From Acinetobacter sp. C26M (GTDB taxonomy: Bacteria; Pseudomonadota; Gammaproteobacteria; Pseudomonadales; Moraxellaceae): a stretch of 64,000 bases of DNA. Position 1 is the stretch's first letter. Each line of letters starts with the position of its first letter. The translations under genes were made by a program, and so were the position numbers. Positions 44,489-53,647 of the stretch are shown in pieces. Below the pieces are notes generated by a model. That model did no database searches. It was not told the DNA's origin and saw only the letters and a list, made by a program, of their open reading frames with translations. The stretch is taken from NCBI RefSeq assembly GCF_023702675.1, contig NZ_CP098478.1:248001-312000 (forward strand), given 5' to 3'.

Positions 44489-45886
44489 ATGCATACTTCA
44501 ACCACCAGTACCGTTCCATTACAAGCTTGGAGCGCAGAACAATTACAACAAGCGACCCAAGGTGAGTGGTTTCAGCAAAATGTTCCACAAGGTGAAATTA
44601 AACGTATTTTAACTGACTCACGTCATGCAGAAGCAGGCGATGCTTTCCTTGCCTTAAAAGGTGAGCGTTTTGATGCGCATAATTTTGTCGCGCAAGTTGC
44701 AACGCAAGGTTGTCAGATCGCTATTGTTGAACATCCAATCGATGCAGATATTGCACAACTGATTGTAAAAGATACCCGTTTGGCTTTGGGGCAACTCGGT
44801 GCTTACCGTCGTCAGCAGAATCCGCAACTTAAGGTGATTGCTTTAACAGGCAGTAGTGGCAAAACCACGACCAAAGAAATGTTGGGCAGTATTTTATCTG
44901 GTTTGGCACCCACCTTAATTACCCGTGGTAACTTGAATAACGATTTGGGCGTGCCAATGATGTTGCTAGAGCTGCGCCCAGAACATCAATATGCTGTGAT
45001 GGAGCTGGGTGCCAGCCATCAAGGTGAAATTGATTACACCTCGAATTTGGTGCAACCACATGTGGCAGGGATTTTGAATATCGGCACCGCACACTTGGGT
45101 GAGTTTGGTGGGCGCGAAGGCATTTCCCGTGCTAAATCGGAAATCTATGCGCATATTTTGCCTCAAGGCACTGCAATCGTCCCTGCACAAGATGATTTTA
45201 GTGAGACCATTCGTCAAAATGCACAAGCACATCCGATCTTGAGTTTTGGTGAAGGTGGTGATGTTTATGCAACAGAGTTGCAGTTACACCCACAATCGGC
45301 ACAATTTAATTTGCATACACCACAAGGTATACGTGCGGTGAATTTGCCATTTGCAGGGGCACATAATGTGCAGAATGCAGCGGCAGCGACCGCATTTGCG
45401 CTCGCGCTTGGTATTGCTTTGGATGACATTGTGCAAGGTTTGGAGCAAGCGCAAGGTGCTAAAGGGCGTTTGAACTTTATCCAACATCAAAATCACCTTT
45501 TTATTGATGATACTTATAATGCCAATCCGACTTCGATGCGTGCAGCGGCACAGGTTTTGTTGCAGCAACAAGGCTTAAAAGTCATGGTGATGGGAGATAT
45601 TGGTGAGCTAGGTGATAGTAGCTGGCAAGAACATCATGATCTTGGACAAGACTTGGCGAATATGCCGCTTGATCAATTGGTTGTGGTGGGGGAGTTTGCT
45701 GAAGCAGCGCAACAAGGTTCATCGCACTCAGAAAAGTTACATGCCTTTGTAACACAGGCAGAAGCATTGCCATTTTTAATTAATTTAGTCCAAACACATC
45801 AACCCCAGTCAATGAGTTTCCTGTTTAAAGGGTCTCGTTATACCCATATGGAAACGTTGATGGCTGACTTGATGGAGAAAATTTAA
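44489..45886 (+). CDS. murF: UDP-MurNAc-pentapeptide synthetase MurF
   Basis: This 465-residue Mur ligase adds D-Ala-D-Ala to the UDP-MurNAc-tripeptide in the cytoplasm. It has the ATP loop TGSSGKTTTKEM, the family stretch RGNLNNDLGVPMMLLEL and the C-terminal VMGDIGELG. ATG 44489 follows AAAGGTAAAT; its stop lies directly against the mraY ATG with no gap, so the two are coupled. Confidence 0.95.
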   Translation: MHTSTTSTVPLQAWSAEQLQQATQGEWFQQNVPQGEIKRILTDSRHAEAGDAFLALKGERFDAHNFVAQVATQGCQIAIVEHPIDADIAQLIVKDTRLALGQLGAYRRQQNPQLKVIALTGSSGKTTTKEMLGSILSGLAPTLITRGNLNNDLGVPMMLLELRPEHQYAVMELGASHQGEIDYTSNLVQPHVAGILNIGTAHLGEFGGREGISRAKSEIYAHILPQGTAIVPAQDDFSETIRQNAQAHPILSFGEGGDVYATELQLHPQSAQFNLHTPQGIRAVNLPFAGAHNVQNAAAATAFALALGIALDDIVQGLEQAQGAKGRLNFIQHQNHLFIDDTYNANPTSMRAAAQVLLQQQGLKVMVMGDIGELGDSSWQEHHDLGQDLANMPLDQLVVVGEFAEAAQQGSSHSEKLHAFVTQAEALPFLINLVQTHQPQSMSFLFKGSRYTHMETLMADLMEKI

Positions 45887-47005
45887 ATGTTGTTATGGTT
45901 ATTTGAGCAATTGGCGGACTATAACAGTTCGTTTCAGGTTGTTCGTTATTTAACATTGCGCTCTTTATTGAGTTTACTGACGGCCTTGACGATCGGACTG
46001 GTTTTAGGTCCAGTCATGATTCGTAAATTACAGGCATTAAAATATGGTCAGGCGGTGAGCTCTTTTGCGCCAGAAAACCATGCCAAAAAAATGGGAACCC
46101 CAACCATGGGTGGGATTCTTATTTTGCTCTCCATTGGGATTAGCACCTTGCTCTGGGCTGATTTATCAAATCCATATGTCTGGATCGTGCTTGGAGTGAT
46201 GGTCGTATTTGGTGCTGTTGGTTGGGCGGATGACTGGATTAAAGTCCGTTATAAGGACAATGCAGGCTTACCCGCACGCAAGAAATTTTTCTGGACATCG
46301 GTGGCTTCTTTAGGTGCAGGTATTGCCCTTTACGTAATTGCAAAACAACAAGATAGCATTGAACATACAGCCAATATGCTGGATTTGTTGATTCCATTCT
46401 TTAAAAATCTTTCTATTCCACTTTCAGCTGTACCATTAGGTTTTGCATTTATTGTATTTACCTATCTGGTGATTAATGGCGCATCCAATGCGGTTAACTT
46501 GACGGATGGTTTGGATGGTTTGGCGATTATGCCAATTGTCATGGTCGCAGCGGGATTAGGCGTATTTGCTTATTTATCTGGTGATATTCGTTTTGCCAAT
46601 TATTTGCATATTCCTTATGTAAAATATACTTCTGAACTGGTGGTGATCTGTTCTGCCATGGTTGGTGCTGGTTTGGCCTTCCTTTGGTACAATGCCCATC
46701 CTGCCCAAGTGTTTATGGGGGATGTTGGTGCGTTGGCACTTGGCGCGATGTTGGGTACGATTGCGGTCATGGTTCGTCAAGAAATCGTATTTGCGATTAT
46801 GGGCGGTGTCTTTGTGATGGAAGCGATCTCTGTATTCTTGCAGATCGGTTCATTACGAATGCGTAACAAGCGTGTGTTCTTGATGGCACCGTTACATCAT
46901 CATTATGAAAAGCAAGGCTGGAAAGAAACACAAGTAGTGATCCGTTTCTGGATTATTACCATCTTCCTCGTTGTATTAGGCTTAATGACGCTAAAATTAC
47001 GTTAA
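45887..47005 (+). CDS. mraY: phospho-MurNAc-pentapeptide transferase MraY
   Basis: This 372-residue inner-membrane enzyme, with about ten membrane segments, moves phospho-MurNAc-pentapeptide onto undecaprenyl phosphate to make lipid I. The conserved [21 protein letters not shown] and [11 protein letters not shown] motifs hold the aspartates of the active site, and the C-terminal [15 protein letters not shown] is typical. It is the last gene of this block: a terminator follows at once and murD does not come next. Confidence 0.96.
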   Translation: MLLWLFEQLADYNSSFQVVRYLTLRSLLSLLTALTIGLVLGPVMIRKLQALKYGQAVSSFAPENHAKKMGTPTMGGILILLSIGISTLLWADLSNPYVWIVLGVMVVFGAVGWADDWIKVRYKDNAGLPARKKFFWTSVASLGAGIALYVIAKQQDSIEHTANMLDLLIPFFKNLSIPLSAVPLGFAFIVFTYLVINGASNAVNLTDGLDGLAIMPIVMVAAGLGVFAYLSGDIRFANYLHIPYVKYTSELVVICSAMVGAGLAFLWYNAHPAQVFMGDVGALALGAMLGTIAVMVRQEIVFAIMGGVFVMEAISVFLQIGSLRMRNKRVFLMAPLHHHYEKQGWKETQVVIRFWIITIFLVVLGLMTLKLR

Positions 47006-47022
47006 ACCATGATTCAAGAAAG

Positions 47023-47047
47023 AAGCTGGTGATGACCAGCTTTTTTT
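47023..47047 (+). terminator. terminator of the rsmH-mraY operon
   Basis: AAGCTGGT-GATG-ACCAGCTT then a run of seven T. Confidence 0.9.
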
Positions 47048-47064
47048 ATGTTTGGAGAAAATAG

Positions 47065-47883
47065 ATGAGTTTGTTGATGTGTCCTGTTTGTCGCCAATCC
47101 TTGAATTTGGTTGAAAACTCATGGCAATGTGAAAAAGGGCATCTCTATGATGTAGCTAAACAAGGCTATGTCAATTTGCATGTGGTGCAGCATAAGCACA
47201 GCAAAAGCCCAGGTGATACCGCAGAGTCGGTGCTGGCGCGTCGTGAATTTTTGCAAGCAGGTTTTTATCAGCCCTTGCAGCAAGCCGTGGTTGAAATTCT
47301 ACAGCAACTTAAACCTCAAGCAGTTTTAGATATTGGTTGTGGTGAGGGTTATTACACCAGTGCTATGCAAGCACATACCCAGCAGTGTATTGGGGTGGAT
47401 ATTGCCAAAACAGCGGTACAGCGCGCAGCAAAATTAAATTCAAAAGTCACATGGGTGGTTGGAACAGGTGCAACCTTACCTGTGCAGGATCACTCACTGG
47501 ATATCTGTACCAGCTTATTTAGTCCAATTCCTCAAGATGAAATCTTCAGAGTCTTGCGTGACGATGGATATTTAATTGTTGTGACCCCTGCACCGAAACA
47601 TCTCTATGATTTGCGTGAAGCCCTATTTGAGCAAGTCAATTTACATGAGCCAGAGAAGTTTGTGCAGCAGCTGGATGCTCAGTTTGAGTTAAAGCAAGCA
47701 CAGATCGTTGAAGCACCAATGCAGTTGGATCAGCAAGCGTTAAAGAATTTGATTGCAATGACCCCTTACGCCTACAAAGCCAATCCTGAGCGACGTAAAG
47801 CCTTGGAACAAGCGCAGATTTTTGAGGCCACAGCAGCCTTTCAAATTTATCTGTTTCAGAAAAGAAAGAAGCCATCAATGTGA
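47065..47883 (+). CDS. rlmA: 23S rRNA (guanine-N1)-methyltransferase RlmA
   Basis: This 272-residue SAM-dependent enzyme methylates a guanine in 23S rRNA (G745 in E. coli). It has the N-terminal zinc finger (CPVC at 6-9, then CEKGH) and the glycine-rich SAM site LDIGCGEGYY. The stop codon lies inside the terminator hairpin shared with ponA. It lies in the place where murD would sit in a full dcw cluster. Confidence 0.9.
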   Translation: MSLLMCPVCRQSLNLVENSWQCEKGHLYDVAKQGYVNLHVVQHKHSKSPGDTAESVLARREFLQAGFYQPLQQAVVEILQQLKPQAVLDIGCGEGYYTSAMQAHTQQCIGVDIAKTAVQRAAKLNSKVTWVVGTGATLPVQDHSLDICTSLFSPIPQDEIFRVLRDDGYLIVVTPAPKHLYDLREALFEQVNLHEPEKFVQQLDAQFELKQAQIVEAPMQLDQQALKNLIAMTPYAYKANPERRKALEQAQIFEATAAFQIYLFQKRKKPSM

Positions 47884-47896
47884 TGGCTTCATTTTT
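47868..47896. terminator. bidirectional terminator between rlmA and ponA
   Basis: GAAGCCATCA-ATG-TGATGGCTTC, with T-rich tracts on both strands; the rlmA stop TGA is in the second arm. Confidence 0.85.
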
Positions 47897-47898
47897 AT

Positions 47899-50499
47899 TT
47901 ACTGGATTTGATTGATCAAATGCTCAATCCCATCCTTTTCTTTCGGTGGTGGATTCTGCGAATTTGAACCCATTGCAGGTGGCTGCTTTTTCGCTGGGAC
48001 AATCGGTTGTTCATCAGTTACTGGAGTGGTTCCAGGTAAATCTGAAAAATCATTTTGTGTTGAGCGAACTGGTGCAGGTGGTGCAGGGCGATAAAGCGGG
48101 CGCGCCAATGGTGGAGAAGCACGATACTCTTTTTTATCTTCGCTTTGCTGGATTTGTAACTTATCACGAGAGATAGGATCTTTCGCTTCTTTATCCAAAC
48201 GGACCCATGCAGATGGTGTATCTTTTAAAGATTTGCCCATGAAGTTGGTCCAGATTGGAAGTGCAGCCACACCACCGTATTCACGACGACCCAGTGTACG
48301 TGGCTGATCAAAGCCAACCCAAGCAATCGCAACTAAGTTGCCATTGAAACCTGCGAACCAAGCATCTTTGGCATCATTGGTTGTTCCTGTTTTTCCGCCT
48401 AAATCATCACGACCAATTTTAAGTGCAGCTCGTCCTGTACCATGCTGGATGACATCACGTAAGATGTTAGCCATGTCATAGGCTGAGCTTGATTTTAAGA
48501 TACGTTGTGCTTGACGATAATCACTATTGGCTTTTGCTGTCTGTACAGCATCAGCGGTCAATATTGGCGCTTCAGAAGCAGCTGTCACGTCATCTAAAGT
48601 CTGATTGCTAACTTCGGTTACTTGGTCTTTAGATTTATCTTTTTCTGCTTCAGCAGTTTGCTGTTCTTTACTTGCGTTTGGATTACTAATACATGGGATA
48701 CATGCATAGTCAGGTTTTGCTTCATAAATAACTTTACCAGCGGCATCTTCAATACGTTTAATGAAGTGTGGTTGAATGCGATAGCCGCCATTGGCAAAAG
48801 TGGCATAACCTGTCGCCATTTGAATTGGTAGTACCTGTGGTGTACCTAAAGCGATAGTATAGTTACGCGGGATCTGATCTTCTTGTAAACCAAAGTCCAT
48901 AAACAATTGACGAGTACGTTCAATCCCAACATTTTGTAATAAACGGACAGAAACTGTATTTCGGGATAAATAAAGCGCACGGCGTAATGGGATCATACCC
49001 AAATAGCGGCCATCAGAGTTTCTTGGAGACCACTTGCCAATAGTGATTGGACTGTCATTGACCATACTGTATGGGGTCATACCGCGTTCCAAAGCCAGCG
49101 CATAGACAAAAGGCTTAATGGTGGAACCTGGCTGTCTCCAACCTTGTATTGCACGATTAAACTTCGATTGATAAAAGTTATAACCGCCCACAACGGCTTC
49201 AATTGCACCATCATTGGGATTAATTGCAATAAGCTGTCCTTGGACTTTCGGCACTTGGACCAAAGACCAAACCGTTTTGCCTTCATTTGGACGTAGACGA
49301 ATAATATCTTTGACTTTGACAATTTGTGAGGCGTTCGACGGTGCTCCACCGACGCTATTGGCATTACGGTACGGGCGAACCCATGACATTCCAGACCAGT
49401 TGACCGTTACTGTTGAGCCATCTTGCATCAAGGCATCAAAAGAATTGTTATTGACCTTGATTACTTGGGCAGGATAAGTGTTTGCATAAGCAATAAATTG
49501 TTTGAGTGGTTTGTCATGTGCTTCAGGACCACGCCAGCCATGACGACGATCATAAGCCTCTAAGCCATCTTGAATGGATTGCTCTGCATAACGTTGACGA
49601 TTACTGTCAATCGTCGTGTATACCTTATAACCTGAGTCAACAGCCTGTTCACCAAAATGTTCAACCAGTTCTGAGCGAACCATTTCACCTACATAGGGAA
49701 AGACGTTGCTGACTGAGCGATCAATCATATTTAAGTTGATGGATTCTGCAACTGCTTGTTGATATTGGGTTTGGTTGATATAGCCCAGCTGTAACATACG
49801 CCCTAAAATCCAGTTACGACGTTCAAGCGCACGCTCTGGATTAACTACGGGGTTATATTTTGAAGGTGCTTTAGGTAGACCTGCAATCATTGCCATTTGT
49901 GCTATGGTTAGCTCGCCAATATTTTTGTTGTAATAGACACGTGCAGCGGCAGCAATACCATAGGCATTTTTACCTAAGAAAATTTTATTGACATATGCAG
50001 CTAGAATTTCTTGTTTAGTTAAGTTTTGCTCGATTTTTCGTGCCAAAAACACTTCAGTTAGTTTGCGACGAAGTGTTCGATCTGGACTTAAATAATAGTT
50101 CTTTGCAACCTGCATGGTAATGGTTGAGCCCCCAGTTTGGACATCAGACCCTGTAACAGATTCAGTTAGCGCTCGCCCAAGCCCTTTAAAACTAATACCG
50201 TTATGTTCAAAAAAGGATGAGTCTTCCGCTGCTAAAAAAGCATGAATAAATGTTGGTGGAATCTGCTCATACTTAACTGGTATTGATAATTTTCCGCCAT
50301 ATTCCGCAATTAACTGATTATCTGCTGTATAAACTTGCAAAGGTTTTAGTAAAGGCGCTTTTTTGAGTGAACTCATATCTGGCAGTGAAGGTGCGAGATA
50401 GAGATACATGCCATAAAATCCCATTGGAAGTGAGACTAAGATAATAATAACGATCAAAAAAAATGGGCGAACAATACCAGAACTGGATAGCTTTTTCAT
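47899..50499 (-). CDS. ponA: penicillin-binding protein 1A
   Basis: This 866-residue class A PBP is a bifunctional transglycosylase and transpeptidase at the inner membrane. It has an N-terminal membrane anchor (about 10-34), the glycosyltransferase stretch AAEDSSFFEHNG and RRKLTEVFLARKIEQNLTKQ, and the transpeptidase serine Ser459 in GSTIKPF, followed by SRN and KTGTT. The C-terminal tail is rich in Pro and Gln. It is divergent from pilM across 162 bases, the usual arrangement in this group of bacteria. Confidence 0.95.
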   Translation of the reverse strand: MKKLSSSGIVRPFFLIVIIILVSLPMGFYGMYLYLAPSLPDMSSLKKAPLLKPLQVYTADNQLIAEYGGKLSIPVKYEQIPPTFIHAFLAAEDSSFFEHNGISFKGLGRALTESVTGSDVQTGGSTITMQVAKNYYLSPDRTLRRKLTEVFLARKIEQNLTKQEILAAYVNKIFLGKNAYGIAAAARVYYNKNIGELTIAQMAMIAGLPKAPSKYNPVVNPERALERRNWILGRMLQLGYINQTQYQQAVAESINLNMIDRSVSNVFPYVGEMVRSELVEHFGEQAVDSGYKVYTTIDSNRQRYAEQSIQDGLEAYDRRHGWRGPEAHDKPLKQFIAYANTYPAQVIKVNNNSFDALMQDGSTVTVNWSGMSWVRPYRNANSVGGAPSNASQIVKVKDIIRLRPNEGKTVWSLVQVPKVQGQLIAINPNDGAIEAVVGGYNFYQSKFNRAIQGWRQPGSTIKPFVYALALERGMTPYSMVNDSPITIGKWSPRNSDGRYLGMIPLRRALYLSRNTVSVRLLQNVGIERTRQLFMDFGLQEDQIPRNYTIALGTPQVLPIQMATGYATFANGGYRIQPHFIKRIEDAAGKVIYEAKPDYACIPCISNPNASKEQQTAEAEKDKSKDQVTEVSNQTLDDVTAASEAPILTADAVQTAKANSDYRQAQRILKSSSAYDMANILRDVIQHGTGRAALKIGRDDLGGKTGTTNDAKDAWFAGFNGNLVAIAWVGFDQPRTLGRREYGGVAALPIWTNFMGKSLKDTPSAWVRLDKEAKDPISRDKLQIQQSEDKKEYRASPPLARPLYRPAPPAPVRSTQNDFSDLPGTTPVTDEQPIVPAKKQPPAMGSNSQNPPPKEKDGIEHLINQIQ

Positions 50500-50661
50500 A
50501 ATAAGTAAGTTTTAATAAGAGCGAATGGCAAACTAATTGTGGTCAGTATATCCTTTAGACATGCGGATTGTTAGATGAGTTATTGTATCCGTAGCAATTA
50601 AAGACCAAAACAAATTAGTGTGTTGTATTTTTGGGGATAAAAAAATAAATAGGAAAGTACT

Positions 50662-51720
50662 GTGCTCAGGTTATATCGTAAACCAAATAAGGGGTTAACG
50701 GGTGTCGATATTAGTTCGACAACTGTTAAATTATTGGAGCTCTCTGTAAAGAACGGTAGATATTGGGTTGAAAGTTATGCAGTGATGCCATTGCCTGAGA
50801 GCAGTGTGGTCGAAAAAAGCATACTGAATCCAGAGGCGGTAGGGGATGCACTTGAGAGAGTGGTAAACCTTGCGAACCCTCACACCATGAATGTTGCGAT
50901 TGCAGTGCCGACATCGATGGTCATTAATAAGATCATCGAGATGGATGCTGACATGACGGATGAAGAACGAGAAGTTCAAATTCGTATGGATGCTGAGCAA
51001 TACATTCCGTTCCCATTAGATGAAGTGAGCCTAGATTTTGAGGTTTTACCTGATCGTTTGGCCAATCCAAACCGGGTAAATGTGCTCTTGGTTGCAACGC
51101 GCACCGAGAATGTAGACACGCGCGTAGAAGTGCTTGAACTAGCGGGTTTAACTGCAAAAATTGCAGAAGTTGAAAGCTATGCAATGGAACGTGCCTTCAG
51201 TGTGTTTGCAGATACATTACCGATGGGCGCAAACACGGTAGGTATTTTAGATATTGGTCATACTATGACCACGTTATCTGTAATGCAAAAAGGCAAGATC
51301 ATCTATACACGTGAGCAAGTGTTTGGTGGCCGCCAGCTAACCCAAGATGTTCAGAGTCGCTATGGTCTTTCTTTTGAAGAAGCTGGACGTGCCAAAAAAG
51401 AAAGAACCTTACCAGATGATTATGACACAGAGGTCCTTGAACCCTTCTTGGATGCCGTCGTACAACAAGCTGCGCGGTCACTTCAATTTTTCTTTTCATC
51501 TTCCCAATTCAATGAAATAGATCATATTTTACTTGCTGGAGGGAATGCCAATATTCCAGGCCTAGCTAAGCTATTACAACAAAAACTCGGTTATCGCGTC
51601 ACTATTGCCAATCCATTCCTACAAATGGGTTTTTCTCCCCAAATTGATATTAAAAAAATTGAAAACGATGCTTCCTCTTTGATGGTTGCATGTGGTTTGG
51701 CATTAAGGAGTTTTGATTAA
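50662..51720 (+). CDS. pilM: type IV pilus assembly protein PilM
   Basis: This 352-residue cytoplasmic actin-like ATPase organises the inner-membrane alignment complex of the type IV pilus with PilN and PilO. Visible are GVDISSTTVKLLEL at the N-terminus, DIGHTMTTLSVMQ and LAGGNANIPGLAKLLQ, the phosphate-binding loops of the actin fold. Its stop overlaps the pilN start by one base (TAATG), the first link of the coupled pilMNOPQ chain. Confidence 0.95.
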   Translation: MLRLYRKPNKGLTGVDISSTTVKLLELSVKNGRYWVESYAVMPLPESSVVEKSILNPEAVGDALERVVNLANPHTMNVAIAVPTSMVINKIIEMDADMTDEEREVQIRMDAEQYIPFPLDEVSLDFEVLPDRLANPNRVNVLLVATRTENVDTRVEVLELAGLTAKIAEVESYAMERAFSVFADTLPMGANTVGILDIGHTMTTLSVMQKGKIIYTREQVFGGRQLTQDVQSRYGLSFEEAGRAKKERTLPDDYDTEVLEPFLDAVVQQAARSLQFFFSSSQFNEIDHILLAGGNANIPGLAKLLQQKLGYRVTIANPFLQMGFSPQIDIKKIENDASSLMVACGLALRSFD

Positions 51721-52370
51721 TGGCAAAGATTAACTTACTCCCTTGGCGTGATGAGCTAAGAGAACAAAGAAAGAAACAGTTTGTCGCATTTTGTGTTGGG
51801 GTTGCTGCATTAGGGGTTGCATCGGTTTTTTCGGGGTGGATGTATTTTGATCACAAATTGAATGATCAAGAACAAGCCAATCAACTGATTGTCAGTACCA
51901 ACCAAAATTTAGATACCCAGTTGAAAGCGCTTGATGGATTACAAGAACGACGTAATGCGATTATTGAGCGCATGAAACTGATTCAAGGTTTGCAAGGACA
52001 GCGGCCTGTTACTGTGCGTTTGGTTGATGAATTGGTTCGAGTTACTCCTCCAACCATGTATTTAACCAAGTTTACGCGTACTGGGGATAAATTCACGATT
52101 GAAGGTAAAGCTGAAAGTCCAAATACGGTGGCTGAACTTCTACGTAATTTAGAAGCTTCGCCTTGGTATCGTAATGCCTTTATGAATTCCTTCCTTGCTG
52201 TGGATGAAGATAAAAATAAAGAAAAAACAGCAAGTTCTTTGGTGCCTCGTGTTGAGGAAAATTATGGAAGCTTTGTTGTCACTGTGGATTTAGGTGAAAT
52301 CGGGACAACTGCAGAAGCTGCACCAACGTCAGAAGCAGCGGCATCAGGGGTAGTCGGGGTGGCAAAATGA
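51720..52370 (+). CDS. pilN: type IV pilus assembly protein PilN
   Basis: This 216-residue bitopic inner-membrane protein has the conserved N-terminal INLLPWRDELREQRKKQF that binds PilM, one membrane segment (about 22-44), a coiled coil and a ferredoxin-like periplasmic domain. The C-terminus is a low-complexity Ala/Pro/Glu tail. It overlaps pilO by four bases (ATGA). Confidence 0.94.
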   Translation: MAKINLLPWRDELREQRKKQFVAFCVGVAALGVASVFSGWMYFDHKLNDQEQANQLIVSTNQNLDTQLKALDGLQERRNAIIERMKLIQGLQGQRPVTVRLVDELVRVTPPTMYLTKFTRTGDKFTIEGKAESPNTVAELLRNLEASPWYRNAFMNSFLAVDEDKNKEKTASSLVPRVEENYGSFVVTVDLGEIGTTAEAAPTSEAAASGVVGVAK

Positions 52371-53101
52371 AATTAGATAAATCAGATGATTTAAATCAAG
52401 ACACCGTTGCTACAAAGAAAAAGAAAATGACGGTAGACCAATTCTTCCAGCAATTCAATACGCTGGATATGAATAATTATGGCAGTTGGCCGTTATCGGT
52501 CAAAATTACCTGCTGGATTTTCGTTTTCTTGGCGGTTGCTGCATTGGGCTATTTTGTGGTGATTAAGTCTCAGCTTGAATCAATTGCAAATGCAGAAGCT
52601 CAAGAACAAAGTTTGCTGAATGAATTTAAAGAAAAAGATTCAAAATTGCGTAATTTGCAACAATATCAAGCGCAATTGCAAGAAATGGAAGCCAATTTTA
52701 ATCAACAGTTAGAGCAACTACCAAAAGAAACAGAAATTCCAAGCTTGGTTGAAGACATTAACTTAACGGGCGTGAACTCTGGGCTGAAATTTAAAAATAT
52801 TCGTCTTGAGAATGAAGTGAAGCAAGAGTTCTTTATTGAACAGCCAATCAGTATTGATGCGACAGGTGATTATCACGCCTTTGGTGCTTTTGTAACGGGT
52901 ATTGCTGCTTTACCTCGGATCGTGACTTTGCATGATTTTACGGTTGAAGCAACAGCAGATACACAGAAAAAATCAGACATTCCTGTAGTGAACTATACCG
53001 TTAAAGCAAAAACATATCGTTATGTTGGGGCAGATGAGCAAACGAATAATGCTGCTGGTGCAGCTACAGCAACTACTCCACCTGCGCAAGGAGGAAAATA
53101 G
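52367..53101 (+). CDS. pilO: type IV pilus assembly protein PilO
   Basis: This 244-residue inner-membrane protein pairs with PilN. It has a short cytoplasmic N-terminus, one membrane segment (about 44-67), a coiled coil (about 68-115) and a periplasmic domain containing LPKETEIPSLVEDINLTG, which marks PilO. The tail is Ala/Thr/Pro-rich. It overlaps pilN and lies 2 bases before pilP. Confidence 0.94.
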   Translation: MKLDKSDDLNQDTVATKKKKMTVDQFFQQFNTLDMNNYGSWPLSVKITCWIFVFLAVAALGYFVVIKSQLESIANAEAQEQSLLNEFKEKDSKLRNLQQYQAQLQEMEANFNQQLEQLPKETEIPSLVEDINLTGVNSGLKFKNIRLENEVKQEFFIEQPISIDATGDYHAFGAFVTGIAALPRIVTLHDFTVEATADTQKKSDIPVVNYTVKAKTYRYVGADEQTNNAAGAATATTPPAQGGK

Positions 53102-53103
53102 TA

Positions 53104-53631
53104 GTGAATAATTATAAATTATTACTTGGTTTCTTGATTGGGGCGAGTTTGGTGGGGTGTGATTCACGTATTGATGCAGTGAATCAGAAGATGGCAGAAA
53201 TTCGTAATCAGCCACCTTTGCCAATTGAGCCAGCACCCGTTTTTACCCCTGTGCCATTATTTAACTATTCAGCACATCAGCTTAAAAGCCCATTTATGCC
53301 AAGTTCATTGGCCGCTGAATTGAAAATTATGGCGGGTAAGCGGGTTTATCCGAATTTTAATCGCCAGCCACAGCCTTTAGAGAGTTATGCGCTGGAATCA
53401 TTGAATATGAAGGGCAGTATGCGTGGTAAAACCAGCAATACGATTGCCCTGATTCAAACACCAGACGGTCAAATTGAACGTGTGCAAGTCGGAAGTTATT
53501 TGGGTATGAATCAAGGGCGTATTATTAAAATTAGCCCAACCCAAATCGATTTGGTGGAGATTGTACCTGATGGTCGAGAAGGCTATGTCGAGAGACCTCG
53601 TACACTCGTTTTAATTGGACCAGCGCCGTAA
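53104..53631 (+). CDS. pilP: type IV pilus lipoprotein PilP
   Basis: This 175-residue inner-membrane lipoprotein links the PilMNO complex to the secretin PilQ. The signal peptide ends in a lipobox (LVGC, Cys19), followed by Asp, the inner-membrane retention residue. The proline-rich stretch and the beta-sandwich (GSMRGKTSNTIALIQTPDGQ) are typical. The start is GTG 53104, after GGAGG in the pilO tail. Confidence 0.93.
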   Translation: MNNYKLLLGFLIGASLVGCDSRIDAVNQKMAEIRNQPPLPIEPAPVFTPVPLFNYSAHQLKSPFMPSSLAAELKIMAGKRVYPNFNRQPQPLESYALESLNMKGSMRGKTSNTIALIQTPDGQIERVQVGSYLGMNQGRIIKISPTQIDLVEIVPDGREGYVERPRTLVLIGPAP

Positions 53632-53647
53632 GATTAAGGGAATAAAA

